A DNA stretch of 64,000 bases, from positions 62,001-126,000 of the forward strand of contig NZ_CM000961.1 in the NCBI RefSeq assembly GCF_000143825.1, read 5' to 3'. Source of the DNA: Corynebacterium genitalium ATCC 33030. Lineage in GTDB: Bacteria > Actinomycetota > Actinomycetes > Mycobacteriales > Mycobacteriaceae. The notes under the pieces are model-generated. The model did not search any database and had not been told where the DNA came from. It saw nothing but the letters and a program-made list of their open reading frames with translations. Numbering within the stretch: the stretch's first letter is position 1; every line of letters begins with the position of its first letter. The position numbers and the translations under genes are program-made. Below, in pieces: positions 42,707-51,496 of the stretch.

Positions 42707-44281
42707 ATGAACCTGTCTGACGCACGCGAATCCTACGACTACATCGTCATCGGCGGAGGCTCCTCCGGAGCGGCTGTCGCCTCCCGCTTGTCGGAGAACC
42801 CGGATGTCACCGTCGCACTGCTCGAAGCCGGCCCCGACGACCGCGAGCACGACGAGGTGCTGCGCCTGAAGCGCTGGCCGGAGCTGCTCGAATCCGGCCT
42901 GGACTGGGACTACCCGATCGAGGAGCAGGAGAACGGCAATTCCTTTATGCGCCACGCCCGCGCGAAGGTGTTGGGCGGCTGCTCCTCCCACAACTCCTGC
43001 ATCGCGTTCCACCCGCCGGCCGAGGACATGGCCATTTGGGAAAAGCTGGGCGCCAACGGCTGGACCCCGGAGAACATCACGCCGCTGATCAAGAAGATGG
43101 AGACCAACTCCCGCGACGGCGAGCAGTACGGCCACGATGGCCCCGTGCAGCTCATGGATGTTCCGCAGAATGACCCGGTGGGGGTTGCCGTACTCGATGC
43201 CTGCGAGGAGGCGGGGCTGCCGCGCAAGCCGTTCAACACCGGTGAGACGGTCACCCACGGCGCGAACTTCTTCCAAATCAACTCCCACGCCGACAACACC
43301 CGCGGCTCCTCCGCGGTCTCCTACCTGCACCCGAACGAGGACCGGGAGAACCTGGACATCATCACTCGCGCCTGGGTCACGCGGATTCTTTTCGACGACA
43401 ACAGCGGAGACAACACCGCCACCGGTGTCGAACTCCTTGCCGACGTGTTCAACCGCAAGACCACGATCACCGCGAACAAGGAGATCATCGTCAGCGCCGG
43501 CGCGATCAACACCCCGCAGCTGCTCATGCTCTCCGGCATCGGCCCGCGTGAGCACTTGGAAGAGTTCGGCATCGATGTGCTTGTCGACGCTCCTGGTGTC
43601 GGCGAGAACCTCCAGGACCACCCGGAAGCTGTCATCCAGTTCGAGTCCAACGTGCCGATGGTGCGCGACTCGACCCAGTGGTGGGAGATCGGCATCTTCA
43701 CCCAGATCAAGGGCGACACCGACCTACCGGACCTGATGATGCACTACGGGTGCACCCCATTTGACATGCACACCGCACGCCAGGGTTACCCGCAGGCCGA
43801 CGAAGCGTTCGCGCTGACGCCGAACGTCTGCCACGCCCGCTCCCGCGGCACGGTGAAGCTGCGCTCCAACGACTACCGCGACAAGCCGAAGGTCGACCCG
43901 CGCTACTTCACGGATGAAGAGGGCTACGACATGCACATCGCCGTCGAGGGCATCAAGCTGGCCCGCAAGATCGCGGCCCAGCCGGCGCTGAAGGACATCG
44001 TCAAGCGCGAGCTGTCCCCAGGCCCGGAGGCTCAGACAGACGAGGAGATCGCGGACTACATCCGCCGCACCCACAACACCGTCTACCACCCGGTGGGCAC
44101 GGTGCGCATGGGCTCCGCCGACGACACGATGTCGCCGGTCGACCCTGAGCTGCGCGTCAAGGGCACAAGGAACCTGCGTGTCGCCGACGCGTCCGTGATG
44201 CCGCAGATCGTGGCAGTCAACCCGAACATCACCTGCTACATCATCGGTGAGCGCGCCGCCCAGCTGATCGCCGGCGAGTAA
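42707..44281 (+). CDS. betA: choline dehydrogenase (GMC oxidoreductase)
   Basis: 524 residues. The FAD-binding motif is DYIVIGGGSSGAAVASRLSE, and the first GMC signature is around KVLGGCSSHNSCIAFHP. Catalytic His-containing elements are THNTVYHPVGTVRMG and VNPNITCYIIGERAA. It oxidises choline to betaine aldehyde. It is the last gene of betT-betB-betA, giving uptake and both oxidation steps of the osmoprotectant glycine betaine. Confidence 0.9.
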   Translation: MNLSDARESYDYIVIGGGSSGAAVASRLSENPDVTVALLEAGPDDREHDEVLRLKRWPELLESGLDWDYPIEEQENGNSFMRHARAKVLGGCSSHNSCIAFHPPAEDMAIWEKLGANGWTPENITPLIKKMETNSRDGEQYGHDGPVQLMDVPQNDPVGVAVLDACEEAGLPRKPFNTGETVTHGANFFQINSHADNTRGSSAVSYLHPNEDRENLDIITRAWVTRILFDDNSGDNTATGVELLADVFNRKTTITANKEIIVSAGAINTPQLLMLSGIGPREHLEEFGIDVLVDAPGVGENLQDHPEAVIQFESNVPMVRDSTQWWEIGIFTQIKGDTDLPDLMMHYGCTPFDMHTARQGYPQADEAFALTPNVCHARSRGTVKLRSNDYRDKPKVDPRYFTDEEGYDMHIAVEGIKLARKIAAQPALKDIVKRELSPGPEAQTDEEIADYIRRTHNTVYHPVGTVRMGSADDTMSPVDPELRVKGTRNLRVADASVMPQIVAVNPNITCYIIGERAAQLIAGE

Positions 44282-44313
44282 TCCTCCCGGCCGTCACACC
44301 GGCCCCAGCAACG

Positions 44314-44349
44314 AAAAGGTTCCCTGCCTGGAAGGGCGGGGAACCTTTT
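44314..44349. terminator. bidirectional terminator between betA and the convergent Cj0069-like gene
   Basis: Perfect 11-bp stem: AAAAGGTTCCC (44314-44324) and GGGAACCTTTT (44339-44349), with A and T tracts on both sides of a 14-base loop. Confidence 0.8.
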
Positions 44350-44351
44350 CA

Positions 44352-44362
44352 CGTCGATAAGC
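44352..44362 (-). repeat. intergenic copy of over-represented 11-mer
   Basis: CGTCGATAAGC, three bases after the terminator hairpin. One of 13 exact copies. Confidence 0.75.
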
Positions 44363-44368
44363 GAGCGC

Positions 44369-45430
44369 TTAAGCGTTCTTTTCCTCGACGCGCTTGATCG
44401 CCTCGTCAGCGACCATCTCCTGGATGCCCATGTCCAGCTCGGAGGTGAAGCCGACGCAGGAGCAGTTGATCTCGCCGAGGACGTAGGTGTCCTCGCCGGT
44501 GTCATCGTCGTCGGCGAGCATGAAGTCGGCGGTCCAGATCAGCGGGATGTTGTCGCCGCCGAGGTTTTCTGCGATGACCGGGCGGGCCTCGGCGAACATG
44601 TCGACGAGCTCCTGCCACTCCTCCGGTTTCTGGTAGGTGTACTTTGCGCCGGAGAACAGGGTTGCGGAGAATGCGTCGCCGCCCTCAGCCGGCTTCTTGT
44701 GCACGACGAAGACCGGGTGCGGGCCGACGAGGAGGATGCGGATTTCGCCCTCGGTGATGCGCGGCATGAAGCGCATGTCCACGAGCATGCCGTTGTCGCC
44801 GACGATGTACTGGTCGCAGAAGTCCATGAACTCGCCCAGCTCGCGCTCCTCGGTGTGGTTGTCCACAGCCTCGGTGCACTTGAGCTTGGTGTCCAGCGGC
44901 AGAGCAGTGCCCGGCTCGACAGACTCTGCCAGGGATTCGTCGGCAAGGCGGACGCGCCAGATGCCGGAGCCGGTGGAGCCGCGGTTCTGCTTGAGCACGC
45001 GCTCGCCGTAAGAAAGGGAAGTCGGGAAAGTCTCGTGGAAGGACTCGACGTCGTAGTAAGCGGCGGTGTCCTCCGGGACGAGGTCAGTCTTGTTCAGCTT
45101 GACCAGGGCGTCCTTCGCGCCGTAGGAGATCATCTCCTGCGGGGTGGACATGCCCACCAGGCCAGCCTCGGACAGGCGGGTCAGCAGGTCGAAGTAGCCC
45201 TTCTCGCCGCCGGGGATGTTGCCCGGGTTGACGCGGGAGATGTAGCCGTCGAAGCTTTCGGAAACGTAGTTGAAGATGTCGTCGGACCACTCGGGGCGGA
45301 AGAAGACCACCTCGGAGTGCCAGCCCTTGTCCTTGATGGAGTTGACAATCGGCATGGTGTCGCGACGGTGACCGTCGAAGTACTTGTCAGAACCGCCCTC
45401 GACCTCGAAGACGACGATAGCCTTGTGCAC
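44369..45430 (-). CDS. Cj0069-like, ATP-grasp-type protein
   Basis: 353 residues from GTG 45430 with AAAGGG upstream. KAIVVFEVEGGSDKYFDGHRR is followed by ERVLKQNRGSTGSGIWRVRL (ATP-grasp-like lysine and glycine-rich loop) and a C-terminal GEINCSCVGFTSELD. This resembles the Cj0069 family. The substrate is unknown. It is convergent with betA. Confidence 0.65.
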   Translation of the reverse strand: MHKAIVVFEVEGGSDKYFDGHRRDTMPIVNSIKDKGWHSEVVFFRPEWSDDIFNYVSESFDGYISRVNPGNIPGGEKGYFDLLTRLSEAGLVGMSTPQEMISYGAKDALVKLNKTDLVPEDTAAYYDVESFHETFPTSLSYGERVLKQNRGSTGSGIWRVRLADESLAESVEPGTALPLDTKLKCTEAVDNHTEERELGEFMDFCDQYIVGDNGMLVDMRFMPRITEGEIRILLVGPHPVFVVHKKPAEGGDAFSATLFSGAKYTYQKPEEWQELVDMFAEARPVIAENLGGDNIPLIWTADFMLADDDDTGEDTYVLGEINCSCVGFTSELDMGIQEMVADEAIKRVEEKNA

Positions 45431-45652
45431 GTGAGATTCCCTTTCGATCTGTGCTTGTACGTCTGCGGACCTCCACCGGGAAAAGGGTGATCCGCCCCTG
45501 AGATTAAGCCCTTCTTCAGGTCGTTGCTCAGCGAGTGACGGGGATAGTAATTAACTTCACACCGGGTGTTCATCACACTAAATGTGCTCGGCAGGAATGG
45601 TTGACGAGTAAGGTAGGGCAGTGACCGTTTCCAAGCCGTAGAGGAATCTCGC

Positions 45653-46531
45653 ATGGCCATAGCATTTGACCCATTTCCTCAGTTCCAGGACTTTGCCCAC
45701 CCGGAGAAGTTCGTCTCCGCGTCGTGGCTGTCGGCCCGCTTGGGGGTCGACGGTTTGCGGGTGGTGGAGTCGGACGAGGACGCGTTCTTGTACGACATCG
45801 GGCACATTCCCGGGGCGGTGCGCATTGACTGGCACCGCGACTTGAACGATCCGGTGCAGCGCGACTTCATCGACGGGGAAGCCTTCGCGACGCTCATGGA
45901 CGCCCGCGGCATCAGCCGCGATGACACGGTGGTGGTCTACGGCGACCGCAACAACTGGTGGGCTGCCTACACCGCGTGGGTGTTCGAGCTGTTCGGCCAC
46001 CCCGACGTGCGCCTGCTCGACGGCGGGCGCGACGCGTGGATGGGCGAAGAGCGCGACACCTCCTTCGCTGTGCCCGAGTACCCGGCGCAGGGCTACCCCG
46101 TGGTCGAGCGCGACGACAGCACGTGGCGCAGCTTCGTGGAGCACGTCCGGTCGCGGCCCGAGGACACATTGCTTATCGACGTCCGCGGCCCCGAATACTT
46201 CGCCGGCGCCGAGGTTGAAGTGGCCCCGGATTCCAACTGCGCCTCCCCTGTGTTGCGCCACGGCCACATTCCGGGTGCTGTGAACCACCCGTGGGGTGAC
46301 TCCGTCCACCCCAACGGACGCGTGAAAGACCGCGAGTCCATCGCCGCCGCCTACACCGATGTGCCCGCCGGTGCTCCGGTGATCACCTACTGCAGTGCCG
46401 GTCAGTCCGCCGCCCACACCTGGTACATCCTCCGTCACGTCCTGGGCGTGGAGAACGTCTCGCTTTACGACGGCTCCTGGTACGAGTGGGGCAACATGGT
46501 CCGCATGCCGATCGAGCGGGACGCAGAATAA
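45653..46531 (+). CDS. sseA: thiosulfate sulfurtransferase (two-domain rhodanese)
   Basis: 292 residues. Two rhodanese domains are visible: VSASWLSARLGVDGLRVVE and GHIPGAVRIDWHRDL, and in the second TLLIDVRGPEYFAG and GHIPGAVNHPWGDSV. The catalytic loop is TYCSAGQSAAHTWYILRHVLG, with the Cys in place but a Ser/Ala-rich loop instead of the more common CRIGER. It transfers sulfur to thiophilic acceptors. It lies next to accBC as in C. glutamicum (thtR, from memory). The ATG has only a weak GAGGAA site upstream. Confidence 0.88.
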   Translation: MAIAFDPFPQFQDFAHPEKFVSASWLSARLGVDGLRVVESDEDAFLYDIGHIPGAVRIDWHRDLNDPVQRDFIDGEAFATLMDARGISRDDTVVVYGDRNNWWAAYTAWVFELFGHPDVRLLDGGRDAWMGEERDTSFAVPEYPAQGYPVVERDDSTWRSFVEHVRSRPEDTLLIDVRGPEYFAGAEVEVAPDSNCASPVLRHGHIPGAVNHPWGDSVHPNGRVKDRESIAAAYTDVPAGAPVITYCSAGQSAAHTWYILRHVLGVENVSLYDGSWYEWGNMVRMPIERDAE

Positions 46532-46555
46532 GCGGCTGCTTGGGGTGCGGGGAAA

Positions 46556-46566
46556 CGTCGATAAGC
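46556..46566 (-). repeat. intergenic copy of over-represented 11-mer
   Basis: CGTCGATAAGC in the 145-base gap between the rhodanese gene and accBC, followed by GTTTTTG. One of 13 exact copies. Confidence 0.75.
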
Positions 46567-46676
46567 GTTTTTGCGATTAGTCATCCGTAACTGCCCGGTT
46601 GAAGTTCAGCTGTGCTTGCGCTGTGCTTTACCCTTGGCGATAACTGTCTGTACACCCGGCTAGAAGGAAGATCCCC

Positions 46677-48437
46677 GTGACAATCTCGAAGGTTCTCATT
46701 GCCAACCGTGGCGAAATCGCCGTGCGCGTGATCCGCGCCGCGAAAGATGCCGGCCTCGCATCCGTCGCTGTCTACGCGGAGCCGGACGCGGACGCCCCGT
46801 TCGTGGGCCTGGCTGATGAGGCGTTCGCGCTCGGTGGGACCAACGCCGCCGATTCCTACCTGAGCTTCGACCGGATCATCGGAGCCGCCCAGGCCTCCGG
46901 TGCGGACGCGATCCACCCCGGGTACGGCTTCCTGTCCGAGAACGCCGATTTCGCCCGCCGCGTTATCGACGAAGGCTTCACCTGGATCGGCCCCTCGCCG
47001 GAGGCCATCGCGCTGCTGGGCGACAAGGTCGAGGCCCGCCGCATCGCCGAGAAGGTCGGCGCGCCGATGGCACCGGGCACTAAAGAGCCGGTCAGCTCGG
47101 TCGACGAGGTTCTCGCGTTTGCCGACGAACACGGCCTGCCCATCGCCATCAAGGCCGCATTCGGTGGCGGCGGCCGCGGCATGAAGGTCGCCCACACCCG
47201 AGAAGAGATCCCCGAGCTGTTCGAGTCCGCCACGCGCGAGGCCGTCGCAGCGTTCGGCCGCGGCGAGTGCTTCGTCGAGCGCTACCTCGACCGCGCCCGC
47301 CACGTCGAAGCCCAGGTGCTTGCCGACGTTCACGGCAACGTCATCGTCGCCGGCACTCGCGACTGCACCCTGCAGCGCCGCTTCCAGAAGCTCGTGGAGG
47401 AAGCTCCTGCGCCGTTCTTGTCCGATGCTCAGCGCGAGGCGATTCACTCCTCTGCCAAGGCCATCGTGAAAGAAGCCGGCTACCACGGTGCTGGCACCGT
47501 CGAATACCTGGTCAGCCCTGCCGACGAGCAGAACCCGGAGGGCATCATCTCCTTCCTGGAGGTCAACACCCGCCTGCAGGTCGAGCACCCCGTCACCGAG
47601 GAGACCGCAGGCATCGACCTGGTACGCGAGCAATTCCGTATTGCGAACGGCGAGAAGCTGCGCCACACCGAGGATCCGGCCCCGCGCGGCCACTCCATCG
47701 AGTTCCGCATCAACGGCGAGGACCCGGGCATGAACTTCATGCCGGCACCGGGCACGATCTCCCGCTATGTCGAGCCCGCCGGCACCGGCATCCGCGTCGA
47801 CTCCGGCGTGCGCACCGGCAATGTGATCGGCGGCCAGTTCGACTCCATGCTGGCCAAGCTCATTGTCACCGGTGAGACCCGCGAGGAAGCCATCCAGCGC
47901 GCCCGCCGTGCTCTCGACGAGTTCATCGTCGACGGCCTGCCCACCGTGATCCCCTTCCACCGCGCAGTGCTGAACGACCCAGCCTTCATCGGCGACGAGA
48001 ACGGTTTCGGCGTCTACACCCGCTGGATCGAGGAGGAGTTCACCGCCGAGATCCCGCCGTATACCGACGATGAGGAAGAAGGCGAGGAGCCGGGCACAAA
48101 GCGCACCTACGCCGTGGAGATCGACGGCCGTCGTGTCGAGGTCGCCCTTCCCGCTTCGCTCGTGATCGGTGGCAGCGGTAAGCGCAAGGCCAAGAAGCGC
48201 CGCAATTCCGCGGCAGCCCTGTCCGGCGATGCCGTGCCCGCCCCGATGCAAGGCACGGTGGTCAAGGTGAACGTCGCAGAGGGCGACACCGTCAACGAGA
48301 GCGATATCCTCCTCGTGCTCGAGGCCATGAAGATGGAAAACCCCGTCAAGGCGCACAAGTCCGGCACCGTGAAGGGGCTCGCTGTTGAGCAGGGCGATCA
48401 GGTGAATAAGACCGCCGTGCTCCTAGAAATCCGCTAA
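46677..48437 (+). CDS. accBC: acyl-CoA carboxylase alpha subunit AccBC (biotin carboxylase + biotin carrier)
   Basis: 586 residues from GTG 46677 with AGAAGGAAG upstream. Biotin carboxylase occupies 1-450 ([33 protein letters not shown] as the ATP loop, [16 protein letters not shown]). An acidic linker precedes the biotinyl domain, with the biotin Lys in [11 protein letters not shown] near the C-terminus. It carboxylates biotin and passes CO2 to the DtsR/AccD subunit. BirA (1681) charges it and AccE (35818) completes the complex. Confidence 0.95.
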   Translation: MTISKVLIANRGEIAVRVIRAAKDAGLASVAVYAEPDADAPFVGLADEAFALGGTNAADSYLSFDRIIGAAQASGADAIHPGYGFLSENADFARRVIDEGFTWIGPSPEAIALLGDKVEARRIAEKVGAPMAPGTKEPVSSVDEVLAFADEHGLPIAIKAAFGGGGRGMKVAHTREEIPELFESATREAVAAFGRGECFVERYLDRARHVEAQVLADVHGNVIVAGTRDCTLQRRFQKLVEEAPAPFLSDAQREAIHSSAKAIVKEAGYHGAGTVEYLVSPADEQNPEGIISFLEVNTRLQVEHPVTEETAGIDLVREQFRIANGEKLRHTEDPAPRGHSIEFRINGEDPGMNFMPAPGTISRYVEPAGTGIRVDSGVRTGNVIGGQFDSMLAKLIVTGETREEAIQRARRALDEFIVDGLPTVIPFHRAVLNDPAFIGDENGFGVYTRWIEEEFTAEIPPYTDDEEEGEEPGTKRTYAVEIDGRRVEVALPASLVIGGSGKRKAKKRRNSAAALSGDAVPAPMQGTVVKVNVAEGDTVNESDILLVLEAMKMENPVKAHKSGTVKGLAVEQGDQVNKTAVLLEIR

Positions 48438-48460
48438 CTACTGGTTGGCGTACGGGTCGC
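48438..48460 (-). repeat. 23-bp exact copy of the gabD 3' end
   Basis: CTACTGGTTGGCGTACGGGT plus CGC at 48438-48460 is identical to 49854-49876, which encodes the last residues of GabD (DPYANQ and stop, minus strand). It begins directly after the accBC stop and has the same orientation as gabD. The permease gene lies between the two copies. Confidence 0.85.
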
Positions 48461-48468
48461 ACCGCTTT

Positions 48469-48500
48469 CCGGGGAGGGTTCAAGCTCTTCCCCCGGTGTT
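48469..48500. terminator. terminator between convergent accBC and permease genes
   Basis: A hairpin pairs CCGGGG (48469-48474) plus AG with CT..CCCCGG (to 48496), followed by a T-rich stretch. It is placed between convergent stops. Confidence 0.5.
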
Positions 48501-48504
48501 TCTC

Positions 48505-49749
48505 TTATGCCCAGCCAGCCGGGACAAGCCCCAGCAGCGAGATAATGGAGTAGATGAACGCCGCCACGTAGACGATGATGATGAGCGCCTGGATGACGGT
48601 GTTGTCTACTCCGCGCACCTGCCACACCGGAGTCTGATCCCCGTTCGCCCGGGCGCGGCGAAGCAGCAACACGGGAACGACCGACATGATGGCGCCAGCG
48701 AAACCGCCGGCGTAAGTCAGCGCAGAGACGAAACCGCCAAGGCCCGCCACGGCAATCACGAGAGGCGGAAGCACCGTCAGTCCAGTTGCGGCGAGACGCT
48801 GCCACCCGTGTTCCGGCCAATGGAAGATGTCCAGCACGTTGCGCATCGCAGTGAAGCCGATGGCCAAGAAGGACGTGAACATGGCCAGCAGCGCGAACAA
48901 GTTGGCCATGTAGTAAGCCGCAGTCCCGAGTTTCTCGCCCCAGGCGATGGTGACCACCTCAGTCACCTCGGTGCCCAGCAGGCCGAGCGCCGCGAACGGC
49001 ACAGCCGCGAGGGTGAACGCGGTGATGCACATGCCCGCGATGATCGCTTTCGGCAGTATTTCCGGCTTGGTGGCGGCCATGCCGCGCGCCATCTCCGGCA
49101 CCACGTACTGGGCCAGGAATGTGAACACGGCCAGATTCATGATCGGGATGATGAAGTAGGGCTTGAGCACCCAAAGGTTCGCGGGCTCAATGCCGGGACC
49201 GGCGATTGTCCACACCACCAGCGTGAAGATGATGATCGCCATGCCGCTGGTGATCAGCCCTTCCACCTTCCCTGTGGCTTGCAGGCCCTTCCACATGATG
49301 AAGGCACCCAGGGCATAGAAGATCAAGGTGCCCGCCAAGGAAGGCAGGTTGAACAGGTTGTGCATGAGATTGCCGGAGCCGGATGCGTACGCAATCAATG
49401 CACCGACGCTGTTGACCATGATCGCGGTGAAGACGAGGAAGCGGCCGGTCTGACCCAGGTACTTCTCCGCCAAGCCGGACAACTGGAGCGGCTCTTTTGT
49501 CCGGAGGGAGACTTCCGCGACGTAGAGCATGGAAATAGTGGTCAGGGTGCCTGCGATCGCGAGCGCCACCACTAGAGCGAGGAAGCCGCCGTTGCGGGCC
49601 GCGTACGGCAGGGAGAGAATTCCGGCGCCAATGTTGGTGCCGAAGATCAGGGCTACGCCCTTCCAGAAACCGAGGGCGTGACCCGCTTCATCGGAACGGG
49701 CAGATTCGTCGTCGCGCAACGGCGCGTGCACAGAAGTGGTTGATGACAT
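48505..49749 (-). CDS. HAAAP/AAAP-type amino acid permease
   Basis: 414 residues and eleven membrane helices. GFWKGVALIFGTNIGAGILSLPYAA is the unwound first-helix motif of the hydroxy/aromatic amino acid permease group (TyrP/SdaC-like), and PIMNLAVFTFLAQYVVPEMARG fits too. It is a proton- or sodium-driven importer of an aromatic or hydroxy amino acid. It lies downstream of gabD on the same strand, but it is bracketed by a duplicate of the gabD end and so may be an addition rather than a GABA carrier. Confidence 0.78.
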   Translation of the reverse strand: MSSTTSVHAPLRDDESARSDEAGHALGFWKGVALIFGTNIGAGILSLPYAARNGGFLALVVALAIAGTLTTISMLYVAEVSLRTKEPLQLSGLAEKYLGQTGRFLVFTAIMVNSVGALIAYASGSGNLMHNLFNLPSLAGTLIFYALGAFIMWKGLQATGKVEGLITSGMAIIIFTLVVWTIAGPGIEPANLWVLKPYFIIPIMNLAVFTFLAQYVVPEMARGMAATKPEILPKAIIAGMCITAFTLAAVPFAALGLLGTEVTEVVTIAWGEKLGTAAYYMANLFALLAMFTSFLAIGFTAMRNVLDIFHWPEHGWQRLAATGLTVLPPLVIAVAGLGGFVSALTYAGGFAGAIMSVVPVLLLRRARANGDQTPVWQVRGVDNTVIQALIIIVYVAAFIYSIISLLGLVPAGWA

Positions 49750-49771
49750 AGCGAGAATGTAGCAACAACTT

Positions 49772-49820
49772 GACCGGGGTCACACTTGAGGTCCTATGTG
49801 GCCCAGATGTCACCCCGGTC
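49772..49820. terminator. long hairpin between gabD and the permease gene
   Basis: GACCGGGGT (49772-49780) pairs perfectly with ACCCCGGTC (49812-49820). The loop continues the symmetry with CACA/TGTG. There is no T tract, so it may attenuate rather than end transcription. Confidence 0.4.
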
Positions 49821-49853
49821 CGTGCGTCGTCAACTGCGCGGAACGCGCTGGTT

Positions 49854-51344
49854 CTACTGGTTGGCGTACGGGTCGCGGACACCGATGTACTGCACCTCGG
49901 TGTACTCGTCGATGCCCTCTGCTCCGCCTTCGCGGCCCAAGCCGGAGTGCTTCACGCCGCCGAACGGGACAGCTGCATTGGAGACGACACCGGCGTTGAA
50001 GCCGACGATGCCGAATTCCAGGCCGTCAGCCAACCGCCACATGCGGTCCGGGTCCTCCGAATAGACGTAGGAGGCGAGGCCGTATTCGGTGGAATTGGCC
50101 AGCTCGATCACCTCGTCCTCATCGCTGAACTCGTAGACCGATGCGACCGGCCCGAAGATCTCTTCCTTGAAGATCCGGGAATCAGTGCTGGCGCCACGCA
50201 GGACCGTCGGTTGGAAGAAGTAGCCATCACCCTCAGCGGCACCGCCGCCAGTGAGAACCTCGGCGCCGTTCTGTTTCGCGTCTTCCACGAGCGCGGCGAC
50301 ATTCTTGCGTGCCTTCTCCTCGATCAGCGGGCCGACGTTGACGCCCTCGTCGAGGCCGTTGCCCACGGTGAGCGCTTCCATCGCCGCGACGAGCTTCTCG
50401 GTGAACTCATCGGCGATGCTCTCGTGCACGAGGAAACGGTTCGCCGCAGTGCAGGCCTCGCCGATATTGCGCATCTTCGCTGCCATTGCGCCGGTGATCG
50501 CCTGCTCAATGTCCGCGTCCTCAAAGACGATGAACGGCGCGTTGCCACCAAGCTCCATGGAGGTGCGCAACACTGAATCAGCTGCCTGCTTCATCAGGAT
50601 CTTGCCCACCGCCGTTGAGCCTGTGAAGGAGACCTTGCGCAGACGCGGGTCCGCGATGAGAGGCTCGGAGATAGCTGCCGGATCGGTACCGCAGACAACG
50701 TTGAGCACACCTGCCGGTAGGCCTGCCTCAACCATGGTCTGAACGAAGTAGTAGGTGGTCAGCGGCGTAAGCTCAGCCGGCTTGAGCACCATCGTGCAGC
50801 CCGCAGCGATCGCCGGGGCGATCTTGCGGGTCGCCATCGCCAGCGGGAAGTTCCACGGGGTGATCAGCAGGCACGGGCCGACCGGCTTGCGCCGAGTGAC
50901 CATGCGGATGCCGCCCTCTGGCACTTCCTGGGAGCGGCCGTACTGACGGACGGTCTCTTCGGCGAACCAGCGCAGGTATTCCGCGCCGTACTTCACCTCA
51001 CCGCGTGCTTCCGCCAGCGGCTTACCCATTTCTAGAGTCATGAGCGTGGCGAATTCCTCGGTGCGTTCGGTGACCAGATCGTACGCACGTCGCAGGATCT
51101 CACTGCGCTCGCGGGCCGGGGTGCGTGCCCAGTCCTTTTGCACCTCGACCGCAGCGTCTAGTGCCGCAACCGCGTCGTCGCTATTCGCGGACTGGAGTGT
51201 CACCAGGACTTCGCCGGTGGCCGGGTTCTCCACATCGAATGTCTCGTTGGTGGACGCGTCACGCCACTGGCCACCGATAAACAGACCGGTGGGCAGGGAA
51301 TCGAGCAGTTGTGCAGTATCGACAGCGCCGTTGGAATCAGCCAT
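49854..51344 (-). CDS. gabD: succinate-semialdehyde dehydrogenase (NAD(P)+)
   Basis: 496 residues from ATG 51344, which follows AAAGGCGAG; the upstream GTG extension is not needed. LITPWNFPLAMATRKIAPAIAAG, FTGSTAVGKIL, MELGGNAPFIVFEDAD (catalytic Glu) and IGEACTAANRFLVHESI (catalytic Cys) are typical of GabD. It oxidises succinate semialdehyde to succinate, the last step of GABA use. It is transcribed toward the permease and lies beside the PucR regulator gene. Confidence 0.9.
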   Translation of the reverse strand: MADSNGAVDTAQLLDSLPTGLFIGGQWRDASTNETFDVENPATGEVLVTLQSANSDDAVAALDAAVEVQKDWARTPARERSEILRRAYDLVTERTEEFATLMTLEMGKPLAEARGEVKYGAEYLRWFAEETVRQYGRSQEVPEGGIRMVTRRKPVGPCLLITPWNFPLAMATRKIAPAIAAGCTMVLKPAELTPLTTYYFVQTMVEAGLPAGVLNVVCGTDPAAISEPLIADPRLRKVSFTGSTAVGKILMKQAADSVLRTSMELGGNAPFIVFEDADIEQAITGAMAAKMRNIGEACTAANRFLVHESIADEFTEKLVAAMEALTVGNGLDEGVNVGPLIEEKARKNVAALVEDAKQNGAEVLTGGGAAEGDGYFFQPTVLRGASTDSRIFKEEIFGPVASVYEFSDEDEVIELANSTEYGLASYVYSEDPDRMWRLADGLEFGIVGFNAGVVSNAAVPFGGVKHSGLGREGGAEGIDEYTEVQYIGVRDPYANQ

Positions 51345-51496
51345 GATCTCGCCTTTCGTAGATTGATTTCGCCGGTGTTCAGCGAACTGGCTCACGCCAG
51401 CCTTTTCTCGAAAACACGCTATACCGCTGCAGGCTACTCAGCGTACGGTTGCCGCACGCCCCCGTTCAGGGGCATTGAAAACGCCAAACTCCTGTG

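Noticed and set aside
41954..43621. Minus-strand open frame of 555 codons
   Set aside because: Shadow of betB and betA.
46581..48356. Minus-strand open frame of 591 codons
   Set aside because: Shadow of accBC.
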